NCBI RefSeq assembly: GCF_000003195.3
Contig: NC_012874.2
Span: 3,813,001 to 3,877,000 of the forward strand
DNA length: 64,000 bases
Origin: Sorghum bicolor
Taxonomy: Eukaryota > Streptophyta > Magnoliopsida > Poales > Poaceae
Reading direction: 5' to 3'
Within the stretch, counting starts at the first letter, position 1, and every line of letters begins with the position of its first letter. Of this stretch, positions 23,410 to 35,548 are shown one piece after another. The position numbers and the translations under genes were made by a program. Below the pieces are notes generated by a model. The model searched no databases. It had not been told where the DNA came from and saw nothing but the letters and a program-made list of their open reading frames with translations.

Positions 23410-26400
23410 TATATATGGCCAACGGGCCGGTCCGGTCCGACACCGGGCCTCCTCGGGCCACCGGGCCAACCGGACCGGGCCACCACGGGTCACGGACTGG
23501 GGGCGCGGCCCATGGACCGGTCCGCGGACCATTTTGCCGGACTGGGCCGCCCGTTGAGTCCGTTGCCTCGGGCCGGTCCGTAGCCCGTCTAATTGATCAC
23601 AGTTCACATTTCAAATTCAAATACACATTTCACATAAATCATCACAGAATGAATATTGATGATCAAAAGGAGAGCTGTTATGTACAATGCTGCCTCATTA
23701 AAAACCTTTCTAGGTAAAACTCACCTTTGTGAGAAACCCTAGAAAGGAAAAAAGAGTACAGCCAGCTCTCAAATAGTTTAGGTTCAAGTCTTTCTTACAA
23801 AAGCCAACTCAGTGGCTAGTTTCAGTTTCTCACTTACAACATACAACATAGAACATACTTATAAGTCATACTACCACCAGTACACTACCAGCCTAGGCGC
23901 CTAGCCATGTCCAAGTCAAGTCACTCCTCGAGGTCCAAGTCCAAGTCACTCCTCCACCTCCAGGAGACCAAAAGTTGCAAAAGCTCCTTAACTGAAACAG
24001 AAACACCAAATAAGTTAGTTGATGCTGATGATGATAATGATGGAGCACAGGAGCAATATGTTACCTTATCAATTATCTTCTTACGCTGCCGGTGCCGGTG
24101 CCGGTGCCGGTGCCGCTGCCGCTGCCTTCAGGAGGAGGATCATCAATCCAAAGGTTCTTAAATGCCTCTTCTAGGTCTTTGTCCAGAGCTGTATGCTGAG
24201 CCCTTCTTGTAGCTTGATCCCAATCTTTGATGCAGGTGAGCATCTCCACATGCTCAGGCACCAGACGACGCCGGTGGTCTTCGAGTATTCTACCTGTCAA
24301 GCTAAAACAAGATTCGGAGGAAACAGTAGAAACAGGGACAGCCATGATATCTCGAGCCATAATAGATAAAATTGGATAGGTTAGCTTATGTTCACGCCAC
24401 CAATTAAGTATGTCAAAGTTGTCATCAAAGAATGTAACAGGGTCACTGTCCAGATAAGATGTAAGCTCACAAACAGCAGATGGAGCAGCTAATGAGGAGT
24501 CTGGGTCAGGACCTCCATAGAGCCTACTCCATGACTGTTTTCCCCTACCAGCAGAACCAGATGGAGGAAAAACAGGCCTTCTAGGCCTTGCTGTACCATA
24601 TTTGTCCTCATATTTGGAAAACAATCTGGTCAACTCAGATCTCACATCACCATAGTACAAATTGTAATCATTATTAGTTGCTTTACCAAGTAGTTCTAAG
24701 GCTCTATGGAATCCTTTCATCTTAGCTCTAGGATCCAGAATGAATGCATATGAATAAAGCAGTGGGATTTTGTCCCAATATTTAAGGAATTTCATCTTCA
24801 TAGGCATTGCAATTTCTTTGAAGTGTTCATTTCTCTCAGCTTTTTGCAAATGCTCAGCAATATCAATCAAGTGATGCAAAACAAGTGGAGCAGTAGGATA
24901 GTATACACCAGAAAGAACAACAGTGGCATCATAAAACAGTTCTAGGAATTTAAATATGTGCTCAGCAACATACCAATGCACATTTGTCAGTAACATATGC
25001 TCAGAGTTGTAATTAGTATTAATGAACACAGTAAACACTTCCTTATATGGTATCAGATGCTTAAGCATCAAGAAAGTAGAATTCCATCTAACATCCATAT
25101 CTAGGCCAAACTTCCTAGGTGTCATACCTTTAGCAATACAGAATTCTTTGAACCTTGCAATCCTATTTTTAGAAGAATTTAAAAAGTTTATTGCAGTTCT
25201 GATATCATCAAGATAATCTTTAAAGACATCCAAACCACATTTAACAATCAGATTTATGATATGGCAAGCACAGCGCTGATGCACAAGCAAGTATTTAACT
25301 TTGTTAGGATCTTCTTTAGTAGGAGTTGGATAAGAACCAAGATAACCAAACAAAACAGGGCTAAGATATCATAAGCCTTAGAATTAGCAGATGCATTGTC
25401 TAGAGTCACAACAAAGACCTTATCAACCAAACCAAACTCCTCAAGTACACAAGCAATAGAATTAGCAATGTTTTCACCAGTATGTTTACAGTCAATCAAT
25501 CTGAAACCAATTATCTTTTTCTGAATCTCCCAATCATTATTAATATAATGGCAAACAACAGAAATATAGTCCTCCTTGGCATTACCAGACCAGATATCAG
25601 ATGTTAAAGAAATAGAAGATGCAGCAGGCAACAAAGATTTCATAAGCATGTCACGATCTTCAGTAAACAATTTAGCCATATCTCTAGTCGTGGTCTGCCT
25701 AGAGACAGATTTAAAAAGGGGGTTATGAGCACGCTTAATGTAATCAGACCAAGCCTCTGTCTCACCTATGCTTAATGGAAGGTCTAGCCTAGCAATCAAA
25801 CGAACCAATTCAGTACGAGCAACCATAGGATCATACACCCAATTACCTAAACCATTAGGATTCAAAGCAAGCTTAGACTGTACCATATCAGCATGGTTCT
25901 TTTTTTCATACAAGAATTCCTGTGCCGCCTCAAATGAGCAGTACCATTAGCAGATATAGCAGTGTATTTTTTATTGCAATGTTTGCAAACAGCACTAACA
26001 CGAACTCCATTCTCCTTTACCTCATGGAAGTAATCCCAAACAACGGATTTTGCCTTACCAGAGGTAGCATTAACATCATCACCATCGTTATCATCGATAG
26101 TGATGGGTTCAGAGGCGTCACCTTGTTCCAGATCGAGGCCGAGGGCGGCCGCATCCTCGAGGATGTCGTCGTCGTCCTCGATCTCCAGGTCGTCGTCGGA
26201 GCATCGCTCCTGGTCGTCGCCGTCGACGGGGACCGGACGTTCTACGTCCGGCCCTTGCGTTGCGAGACCAGCACCGCCCCTCAACGAGGATGACCCACCC
26301 CGGCCCCGGACAAGGCGCTGGCGATCTCCAGCACCGCCCCTCGACGGTCGCTTAGGCGGCCTGGCCATGTCCACTCCCGAGGAGGAAGACGCGGCGTCAG

Positions 26401-26930
26401 GCACAAACCTGGGGACGGAGCCCGGTGCCGGAGATGCAGAGGTGCAGAGCTCGTCGGCGAGGGTCAACGATCAGATCAAAGTGGTAGGGGAAGAAGGAAG
26501 GGGGAGGAAAGGAACACGGACTCACATGGCCATGGCGCTGGAAGAGGACAGAGGAAAGTAGAGAGAAAAGGGGATTAGGGTTAGGGCGAGGTCACCAGAG
26601 ATCACCGACGCGGAAACGAGATCGCCGACGCGGACACCAGATCACCGGCCGCGGACACCACCGTCCACCAGGAGGGTGTGGACTGGGGAGTGGGGAGGGA
26701 GGGAATGGGATTAGGGTTAGGGCAGCCGGGGGCGGGGGCGCTTATATACGCCGCGGGCTGCTACCGGGCCAGACCTTTTCACCGGGCCGGGCCGGTACCG
26801 GACGACGGACTGAGGTAGCGGCCCATGGCCCGACCCGCCTCCCGGGCCGGGCCGCCCGTAGCCCGGTGACACCGGACCGGGCCGTAACTCGGACCGGGCC
26901 GCCGGCAGACGGGCCAAATGGCCAACTATA
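23410..26930 (-). mobile_element. hAT transposon with decayed transposase
   Basis: Left end TATATATGGCC and inverted right end TATAGTTGGCC. The 8-bp flanks ACGACGCA (23402-23409) and ACGATGCA (26931-26938) differ by one base. Both subterminal regions are dense in CCGGGCC/GGCCCGG motifs, typical of hAT transposase-binding regions. The transposase gene on the minus strand fills most of the interior. The one-base difference in the duplication and the two frameshifts point to an old but not ancient insertion. Confidence 0.8.
24073..26368 (-). pseudogene. hAT transposase, broken by two frameshifts
   Basis: Zinc-finger BED domain with CKHCNKKYTAISANGTAHLRRH (pieces CKHC and H-x3-H visible), then the hAT catalytic core with SLTSDIWSGNAKEDYISVV, VTLDNASANSKAYD and LLVHQRCACHIINLIVK. 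The C-terminal hATC dimerisation domain contains WWREHKLTYPILSIMARDI and VSTVSSESCFSLTGRIL. The first ATG in frame is at 26368. The frame is lost near 25908, within an A run (7 A), and again near 25369; each fits loss of one base. No internal stop interrupts the pieces themselves. The C-terminus is a Gly-Ser-Thr tract encoded by a CCGGTG repeat at 24086-24125. The acidic DDDLEIEDDDD stretch near the N-terminus is seen in other plant hAT proteins. The element could not make a full transposase without an outside source. Confidence 0.85.
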
Positions 26931-26938
26931 ACGATGCA

Positions 26939-28972
26939 TATGCATGCATGGACAGAAGGGAGGGAGTGCAATGATCGATCGCACACACGCAAGAGCTCTT
27001 TCAGACAGAGAGGAGTACAGTCAGCGTGCAATGCAAGAGCTAGCTAGGTCTAGTAGTACTGCAAGATGCGATGAGCAATGCTGGCGTCAGGGAAGGGGAG
27101 GGGGGGTAACGTGCGGCAGGTGCCTTGGGCGCCTGGGATACGCATGCACGCACGCTCCTGGATCTGCGCGCCATTATTATCAGCTACTAGCATCCGGACA
27201 CGTACAGGTACGTACAGGAGCTGCACTGCACTGGACGTCGATCTGCACACCGGCATCTAGCTACATGCATGGTCCATGCATGCATGCATGCATTTGTACG
27301 TATATATACTAGGTCGGTCCCTTCTTCTCCCTTCCTCCTGGCCGGCTCGCCCACTCTCTCGGCACGGCTGGCTCCTGGTCCGGCCTCCGGACCCCGCGAC
27401 GGGACCCCAACGTCGTACGCCTGGCCATTGTTATATATGCTGGTGGTCCGCCGGTGGAATTAACGTGCCGACAGACACCTGGATCATCGCTCCCTGTCGT
27501 CTTCCATCATCTCCCTCCTCCTGCGACGATGCAGCAGCCACCAGCACACGCCGTATCCACCAGCAGCAGGCCCCGGAGCGTGTGAGTCCGGCCGGCGTCT
27601 GGCTGGCGGACGCGACTGTTGTTGGTGACCGGCTCGGCTCGACTAGCTGCTGATGAGCCCCCTGCTCCCTGCTTTTGGTCCTGGGGCTCCTGCATGCCGT
27701 GCACAGGGCAGGCAGATGCATGCCCACACATGCAAGCTAGCGAGCTCCATGCTCATGCTCATGCATGAATTGATTTCCCCCCGGCCGGGCCACTTGCTTG
27801 TGGTTGTGTGGCGCCTCCAAATCCAACGCAATCAGCAATCATGCAGGTGACTGCATGAACCACCCTGACCTGAACGAACCACCCACCCCCAATGACCAGC
27901 CCCGCCCATCTCATGCGGTGGGTGGCAGCGCGGTGACAAGTGACGTCGTCGTCCTCGTCCGTCCCTCTCCGACTCTGACCAATCTGACACCAATGTAAGC
28001 ACGCATGCATGTAAAATGAACGACTTGTCCTTAAACTTGTCTCATAGTGACTAGGGGCCTGCTTCGCCATGCATTGGCAAAGTGCAGCTCAGGTTGCGGT
28101 GGAGAAATCGTCCGCCATGCTCGCCACAAGTTTGCCACAGTCTATATGCACTAAACGACATGCGATGGGAGGAAAACGACATGACAGAATTCTGTGGCTG
28201 CCTAAGGTTAAAAATAGAACCAAACAACCGCTAAGGTTGCTGTTGGCTGCCAAACTTTACTCATGGCGAGTTGTGGCCGTGATCCAAGCAAAACCTAGGT
28301 CCCCCAACTCTCAAAATTGTATTTTGAAGATACCTGAACTTATCTTAGGATGTCATCTAGATTTAGATATCTAAAAATTTTAGTTTTAGGTCCTTAAATT
28401 TGCCATAGAATATGGGCGGATTGGTTACGATTGAAGGAGACATCCAGGATGGTGACGAGGTTCAGGCTCACGGTTGGTGCCCAGTACACAAGCATACATG
28501 CAGGTTTGTTTGGTTTGTGTAAAAATGGGCTGGACCGGGATGAAGAGAGTTGTTGATTGGTTAGGTATATGAAGAACTTTTTTGTATGGCTACAAGTGGG
28601 GCCCCAACATTTTTTCTGTATTATCTCAGCCTATATCGCAAGGGAAGCTCGATTTCTGTGTACGCATTGCATGCATCAGGACGGCCTCAAATGCATGGTC
28701 CCGTGCATCATTTTTATTTGGCAGAAGAAACCAAACACAACGCAAAAACTACTAAATCATGCAGGGATGAACTGCTCCAGCCTACCAATCAACCCCTATT
28801 TATGTGATCTAGATCCAACCGAGCTCTAATTAACTCACACGTTGATCTTTAGCACTCCGTCTACACGCTCTCCCTCTCTTCTATCTTCATCTCCATGTTT
28901 TTAGCTCTCCTTTTCTCTTCTAGCTCCATATCTATTCTATGCTTTTCCAATCTAGTGAGGCATTGCATCATA
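26939..28972. other. Intergenic stretch rich in GCATGC runs, no gene
   Basis: Several GCATGCATGC tracts (for example 27266-27293) and short GC-rich frames on both strands with no recognisable protein. Short motif-free ORFs are treated as chance. Confidence 0.35.
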
Positions 28973-29215
28973 GGCCTTATTTAGTTCACCCTGAAAACCA
29001 AAAAATTTTCAAAATTTCCCGTCACATCGAATCTTGTGGCACATGCATGAAACATTAAATATAGACGAAAACAAAAACTAATTACATAGTTTAAGTGTAA
29101 ATCACAAGACGAATCTTTTGATCCTAGTTAGTCCATGATTGGATAATATTTGTCACAAACAAACAAAAGTGCTACAGTACCGAAAACTTTTCACTTTTCC
29201 GAACTAAACAAGGCC
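28973..29215. mobile_element. MITE of the GGCCTTGTTTAG family, copy 5
   Basis: Left end GGCCTTATTTAGTTCACC, right end CGAACTAAACAAGGCC, about 243 bp, with TA on the left. Contains CACATCGAATCTTGTGGCAC and GATCCTAGTTAGTCCATG. Confidence 0.85.
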
Positions 29216-29976
29216 ATAGTCGCCGACTTGCCTTTTCTAAACTATGCCTTCCTCATTCTCCTAGGCCACACCGTCATCAGTAGTGATGGCAGTAAGTCCA
29301 AAGCTGTTGTTCCTTATGTAGCACAGGTATGCGAAACGATTGCTTTGCCAACTCTTGCCCCTGGTCAAGAATGATGTGTGGATACTGCTGTGATACTGCT
29401 ATGTTATGTAGCATCGTGATGTAGAGTAGATCAGGTTTATGTGGATAAGTTCGAGAACCTAGAACTGCATTTTAAGAGTTTGAGAGCCTGCCCATATATT
29501 TTACTCAAATACAATTGTCAATACTATTTTATATAGACCTAGTAAATTTAAAATTTAAAAATGATCAAATACTCGAAAAATAAGATGCGCACTTTCTTTA
29601 GGGAGCGAATATATATATTTGCGGAGATAAAGAGGATGCATGGACAACTAGACATGATGGACGCATGCGATGCAATTGGGCGCATGAAAAGGGGCATTCA
29701 AACTGTTGTTCCGGTAGATCCAGCATCCATGATATGATTGATCCATCCATACATATCCAAGGTTGCTTAGTAGTGGAGCTAGTTATTGTGCTGCCGCGTC
29801 ATCCACCCTCCCTCTTGCCGTGTTGCTCGTGCTGTGCCTGCTCCGATCCCGTTCAGTCAGGTAGAGAAAAGCAGCCGCGCAAAATGAAAGGCCCTCCATG
29901 ACTCACCCCTAGCTAGCTCATGCGGGGTTTGTGCAGTACGGGTACAAATAGGCTACTACTTCCTAAGCTATACTTA
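29216..29976. other. Spacer with Stowaway-like fragment
   Basis: At 29509-29620 an AT-rich piece (TTTAAAATTTAAAAATG, AAATAAGATGCGCACT) resembles the inside of a Stowaway-type element, but no ends are clear. No gene is seen. Confidence 0.3.
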
Positions 29977-30301
29977 GGGCTTGTTTGGCACAGATCAACT
30001 TCACTAGTAAAGCTGTTTTTTTTTAGAAAATAGCTTCATGAGTGACTTTCTAAATAAAGTTGAGCTGTTTGGAAAAAGTGTTTGGCAAAATAGCTTCACC
30101 AACTACTTCATGCATAGTTGAGAGAGAGAAATGAGTGAGAGAGCTATAATAAGCTACTTTTTTCAGCTTCATCCCAACTTTTTTGTGAGAGGAGGGGAAA
30201 AACAGCTTCACCATAAAGCTGTTTTGAAAATAAGTGTTTGGCAAAAAAAAAACAGCTCACAACAGCTCATGAAGCTGTTGTGAGCTGTACCAAACAGGCC
30301 C
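29977..30301. mobile_element. Tourist-type MITE, second copy
   Basis: Starts GGGCTTGTTTGGCACAG and ends GAGCTGTACCAAACAGGCCC. The 3-bp duplication TTA is at 29974-29976 and 30302-30304. It matches the element at 2826-3234 along its length but has only one copy of the right-end segment. Confidence 0.9.
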
Positions 30302-30916
30302 TTAGTCCAACTTCTTCAAAGTATTTATGCAGCCAATAAATACATAAATTAAAAGCCAACCAAACAGGTGCAACCTGAAGTAGTTTTTTTTTCAAAAACA
30401 ATTATTTCTGTGTAATATAATTTCTACAACACTTTTGACACTGCTTTTGGCTTTCGTTTTTTTTTCAAATGGTTGTAAATAGAGAGATATTTTGTAGCAT
30501 TTTCAAGGTAGATAAAAGATAAGGGATAGATTTTATAGTTGTGTTCAGCTAGATATGTTATAGCTTTTTCACAACACATAGTTTTTTCCACATTTCATAG
30601 CTCGATCACAATAATTTTTCCGTACCTCATAGCTAAACCAAACATACCCTAAATTGTAAGCTGTTTTTTTTCAGCAAAATTATAAGCCTTTTTATCAACT
30701 GCTCACATGTGCCGTGCCGCCACTTGTGACTTTGCGTGTGAGATCCCACGTGTCTCTATGGCAAAAGAGATAACAACTTTCATCCAGATGTGGCGTCTGC
30801 ATGCTTGCAAACAGAAACTTCCTAACTTTTTTAAGCAACGCTGTTTCTGACCAATCTACCAAACAGGGGCCTCTAAGTCGTGTCGTCTTAGACACCCAAA
30901 CAACATGATATCATGA
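30302..30916. other. AT-rich spacer, no gene
   Basis: Poly-T runs and AACACATAG / CATAGCT repeats around 30540-30660 suggest another decayed MITE without recognisable ends. Confidence 0.3.
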
Positions 30917-31122
30917 GGGCACTCACAATACAAGACTCTATCACAGAGTCCAAGACAATTAATTACATGTTATTTATGGTATTTTGCTGATGTGGCAGCA
31001 TATTTATTGAAGAAAGTGGTAGAAAAAATAAGACTCCAAGTCTTATTTAGACTCTAAGTCCACATTGTTCAAGGTAATAAATAACTTTAGACTCTATGAT
31101 AGAGTCTGCATTGTGAGTGCCC
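30917..31122. mobile_element. MITE with GGGCACTCACAAT ends
   Basis: A 206-bp element with good inverted ends: GGGCACTCACAATACAAGAC against the complement of GTCTGCATTGTGAGTGCCC. The 3-bp flanks TGA (30914-30916 and 31123-31125) suggest a Tourist-like element. Confidence 0.85.
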
Positions 31123-31353
31123 TGATACTTTGCATTGGAAGATGCATGTGTTATTTCTCTGCAAATCTATTAATGGCTCTTGATCCGATATGACAGTCTG
31201 AGAAATAAACCACCTATATAGCAAACTAAAACGAGATTATATGCATCTGGATGACTAGCCTGCCTAATCTACTAGTCTACGTGACAGTAATAATTAATCT
31301 ATCAAAGAACACGAGGAGCTGATTGAGGAAAAAGAAAACAATAAAAAGCTTCT

Positions 31354-32988
31354 TCAGGTTGCAATGCCCTCGTCACTGTAGTATTGCTTGAGCCAGCGCG
31401 CTATGATCCTCGTCTCCTTCACCCGCACCTTCTTCAGCCACTCTGGGTCCTCCTTGCTCGAGAATCTCAAATCCACGTGGTGTGCCCCTGCATGTACACC
31501 ATATGTTTTAAACAAGTTTATCTTAGACAGACAAAACAGAAGTTTATCTTAACTAGACAGACAAAATATATACATGCATGCATGGTGGAATATATTACAG
31601 GGAAGACAAGAAGTTGTCAATAAAAATTGCTCACTGACCTTTGGGCTCCACCAACGCAATGATGCTGTCAGAGATGCTCTTCAGTACGCTGTGAGTAGCC
31701 AAAAGTAAAAACAAAAATGTAAACACGTCTGCTTTTTTATGACAGTTTACTAAGCTTGACCGAGCCATATATATTTTCCTCGGCAAATTTTCTTTGAATC
31801 CATTTTTAAGCTGGAAAAAAAATTCGGCCCATATTACCCTCCAGTGCTCCACGGATCCCGCAGCCCGTTGAAGAAGATGATATTACTAGCAGATTTCTTC
31901 AGAACATTCGCAATATCCTGAAACAGAGAAAACCATTTTTTTACGAATTTTTTTTTTGACAAAAAGTAAAGAAATCCCAACAAGCCCAAAACCAGCCCAA
32001 TCATCATGCATCGAGCCCGCCATTTCCAGCGACCAGCAATTGAGCCCAGCCCAATAGACGGCCCAGCCCAGTAGGAAATAAACTAGGAATCCCGCCGCCG
32101 CCGCCGCCGCCGCGCCGCCACTTACGTATCCGCCGAACTCGGTCTCGATCCAGAACGGTCGGGGCGGCAGCCCGGTGACGTTCCGGCAGTCGTCGACGAC
32201 CTCGGTGAAGTTGAAGGGCGCCGGCTGCAGCACGGTGCCATCGCGGACGCCGTACGCCATCACCATCACCTCCGTGCACGCCTGCCAGTTCCACCCGTCG
32301 TACAGGCCGTAGGGGTCGTCGTCCTCCTCGGCGCGGAAGCACGCCGCGCCGCCCGTGTGGTTGTAGTACACGTTCATGGCGTCCCGGACCTGCTCGGACA
32401 GCAGCAGCAGGGCCGTGCTGCTGCTGCTGTTGTTGCCGTCGTCGTTGCCGGAGCCGGAGGTGGAGGTCGACGCCGCCGCCTGCTGGTGGCGGGCGTCGAT
32501 GGCGCGGCACATCGCGCGGACTGGGTACGCCGGCAGCGGCGTCAGGAACCCCGACGTCGTCGGGTAGTCTGTCATCGCCGCCTCCACCATCGCGTTCTCC
32601 AGTAGAGACGGGATGTCCCACACGCTGCTTCCACTGCATATGCATGGATCGATGTGTGTATAGATGCGTGATCATCAGCAGACAGATCGATATCGATCGT
32701 ATAATAATTTCATCAATTTGATCGGAATTAATCCAGTGTTGTTTTGTATGAAATTCGTGCAAAATTCTTGCTTGATTAGTTTTGAGCACACACTCACTTG
32801 CACATGTTGAATGTACGTCTCAGCTGTGCCTGGCCTTCCTTGGTTGCGAGCGCATCGTCGAGCACGTCCCACGACTTCCGAAGCACGTCGTAGCAGTTCT
32901 TGCTCTCGCTCTAATCGCACACAATTATTAAATAAAACAAGAACATGAATCAATGGTGCATGCAAATTTCGCGCGCGCGCGCGCGCGC

Positions 32989-33076
<88 letters not shown>

Positions 33077-33888
33077 TAGAGAGAGAGACACACACACACT
33101 TGAGTGCATACCTTGTAGTCGTCGTTGATGCGGTCGTAGAACGCGTAGGGATCGACGATGCCATAGAAGCTAAGGATGGGCGCGGACGACGCGACGGCGC
33201 CCATGACAACATGCGGATACTTGAGGCGCATCCACGCCGCCAGCATGCCGCCGTAGGATCCGCCGAAGACGACGACGGGCGCCGCCGGCACGCTGAGGTT
33301 GGCCTTGAGGCTGAGCACGAACGAGGCGTAGTCGGCGAGCGCCTGCGTGACGGTGAGGTAGCCCTTGGTGGCGGCGTCCCGGAACGCGGCCTCCCTGGTG
33401 CCGCCGAACGGCATGGACTCGCCGTAGTAGCGGTGCTCGACGAAGACGAGCATGGCGCGGAACCGCGGCGCGGCCTCCCACATGAACCCGGTGTTGTTGG
33501 TGAACAGGTCGATGTCGCCCTCGTTGCCGGCGTAGAGGAAGATGGGCGCCGTCCGGCTCCGGCCGCCCCAGAACGTGTCGTTGATGAGGTACCGCTGCTG
33601 GAACGTCGCGTAGCTTGAAGGCAGCGAGTTGAAGTGGTCCAGCCGCTGCGTGTACCGCCGCGTCTCGTACTGCACCGCCGGCGGCACGGAGGAGGAGGAG
33701 GAGGCGGCGTCGTCCCCTGCGCGCGGTACCTGCAGCGATGTGGCGTAGTGGCGGCGGGTGGCCAGCGTCGGCGGTGGCCGCCGCCTGGTGACACGGCGGC
33801 GGCCCACTCCGGCGGCTGCTGCTGCTGTTGCGGCTGTTTGGAGTGACAGGAGAAGGAAGACGGCGGCGATGATGATGGCTCTCTCCAT
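31354..33888 (-). CDS. Serine peptidase family S28 (Pro-X carboxypeptidase type)
   Basis: Cuts peptides after proline; plant and animal S28 enzymes are secreted or vacuolar/lysosomal. Six exons: 33888-33112, 32910-32798, 32633-32126, 31917-31838, 31688-31639 and 31487-31354, all GT/AG and in phase, giving 553 residues. Residues 1-25 are a signal peptide with a hydrophobic IIIAAVFLLLSL core. The nucleophile is Ser211 in VVFGGSYGGML. The acid is Asp487 in NGLRDPWSTGG and the base His is in GAHHVDLRFS (512/513), so the triad is complete. Other family marks are YTQRLDHFN near 79, FVEHRYYGES near 149 and TFNMC at the end of exon 2. Length matches plant S28 enzymes. The gene reads intact. A 73-bp (AT)n tract sits in intron 1 just below exon 1, and another precedes the ATG. 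A Ser/Asn-rich insert lies near 355, between SGSGND and NNSSSS. Confidence 0.93.
32971..33100. repeat. Compound microsatellite in intron 1 of the S28 gene
   Basis: A run of (GC)n at 32971-32988, (AT)n to about 33064, then (GA)n and (CA)n to 33100. The pieces lie within 11 bp of the exon 1 donor at 33111. The GC and CA parts are alternating purine-pyrimidine tracts. Confidence 0.95.
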
Positions 33889-33954
33889 GATATTGCAGAT
33901 TGATTGACTTGTGGAGAATTGGAGTACTCAATCTGCTATAGGAGAGAATACTGC

Positions 33955-33956
<2 letters not shown>

Positions 33957-34031
<75 letters not shown>
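33957..34031. repeat. (AT)n microsatellite upstream of the S28 gene
   Basis: About 37 AT units, 69 to 143 bp upstream of the ATG at 33888. The tract sits where the TATA box or leader would be. Length change here could affect expression. Confidence 0.95.
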
Positions 34032-34034
<3 letters not shown>

Positions 34035-35000
34035 ACTGACGTGCTTGGAAGTTGGAACTAACTAACTGCCGATTTGACCAGGCGGGGATCTGGCTAGTAA
34101 AGGGATATACAGTAGTTAACTAACTGCTGCATCGAACCGCCTCTGTCAAGAATGGTGGCGGCGCATGCGAAGTGGAGAACGCATCTCCTGCTACGTTGCA
34201 TGCCCACATGCAATGCAAAGCTATACTATAATCACGCAGCTGGCTCTCTGTGCTCTTCCCCCCCACATCCACATCGATTTCTTCCACCAAATAATTGGAA
34301 ATTTGGTAATGAATACGTTGCCCCACGCGCATATATTTCTGTCAGCATCGGCAAGGCATCGGGACAGAACGTGCATGGTCACCAGCGGGAGCGACGCCGA
34401 TTCCGACGCGGTGACCACGAACCAGCACGCAGCCAAGGTGCGACGGGGTGATCATGCCAGGCGCATAAGTGTGCGGTTCAGCGGGCAATAGTGGGCGTGA
34501 GCCGGAGGCATCCACAACTGCGTCTGTGTGGCTTCACGCGGGCCAACGGCCTTGTATAAATTGCGAGTGAGTGACGGAAAAGAAGATAGCAAACACAATT
34601 TGTTATCTAATGAATTCATCTACTTCCTAACCAAGTTGCAGTTCTTGCTTCACCTACCCCTGATTCTGCCTATTCCCCTTCCAATCTGTTAACAATTTCA
34701 TCCGTGCGTGAGAATGCTGCCCAGTACTTTCTCACGAATGACTATCAATCCAGTACTTTGTGTTGGCACTGAAAAGGTAATATTTCGTTGCAACACATGG
34801 GTACGATTCTAGTATAGTTATTAAATTCCAACCTACACAACTTTATGCCACTATGTAAATATGAGTTCATACGAGTCATATACATTGTTTCGAGTCATAT
34901 TATGCATCGGATGTGCAGCTTTTGGCCCGCTCATGTTCCACGGTAGCAGACCCGCAAGTCCAACTTGATTTCAGTCCACCAACGAGGATCTGCCAACTTC
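34032..35000. other. Upstream flank of the S28 gene, no other gene seen
   Basis: Short frames on both strands at 34120-34491 overlap and have no motif. Treated as intergenic, including possible promoter DNA. Confidence 0.35.
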
Positions 35001-35543
35001 TTTGACCTTTTTTTTTTTTTGAGACAGGGCTCTAGATTAATAGAGGCGGTTACGTCTCTATAAATGTCAGGCAGGTTTTAGGCAAGCGCCAGCCTCTTTT
35101 CGTTATTTTATACTCTTATAAAACTAAACCCCATTAGACATTTCTCTCAACATACAAGCTATCCACATCATCAATCCACTAAAACTTGTGATTATAATCA
35201 ACTAACACATATAATTATGATAAGTCATCTCTTCATCTACTAACATGCATTTAGCTGGTTCATATTGATGTGTCAAACCATTCAAAAAAATTAATTTAAG
35301 ATAATTTTATTCATATAACTATAAATGTAAATAGTCTATTTTTTTAAAAAAACTATCTAAAATTTCCACAGCAACGCGCGAGATATTCTCCTAGTTTATA
35401 ATAAAAACAAACATAGGTTATCTCTGTTAAATAATTATTTATAAAGGCGGTTGTATCAAGATATACAATATGGCTCTATTAATTAATAATTAATTAAGGT
35501 GGACTTTTTTAAAATAGCTCCTCTAAAAATGGCTACTAATAGA
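35001..35543. mobile_element. CACTA-like remnant hosting a solo LTR (left part)
   Basis: Repeats such as AATAGAGGCGGTTACG and AAAGGCGGTTGTATC resemble subterminal repeats of CACTA elements with a GAGGCGGTT signature. The same kind of sequence resumes after the solo LTR (AATAGAGGTCACATTAATAA, 38282-38360). Ends are not found, so this is inference. Confidence 0.35.
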
Positions 35544-35548
35544 GCCGA

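Noticed and set aside
26565..26720. Telomere-like TTAGGG runs (GGATTAGGGTTAGGGC twice)
   Set aside because: Only two units each time, inside the hAT element upstream of its transposase; plant telomere is TTTAGGG and there is no array.
32675..33109. Long minus-strand frames over the (AT)n tract
   Set aside because: They are Tyr-Ile repeats translated from the microsatellite, next to the true exon boundary at 33112.
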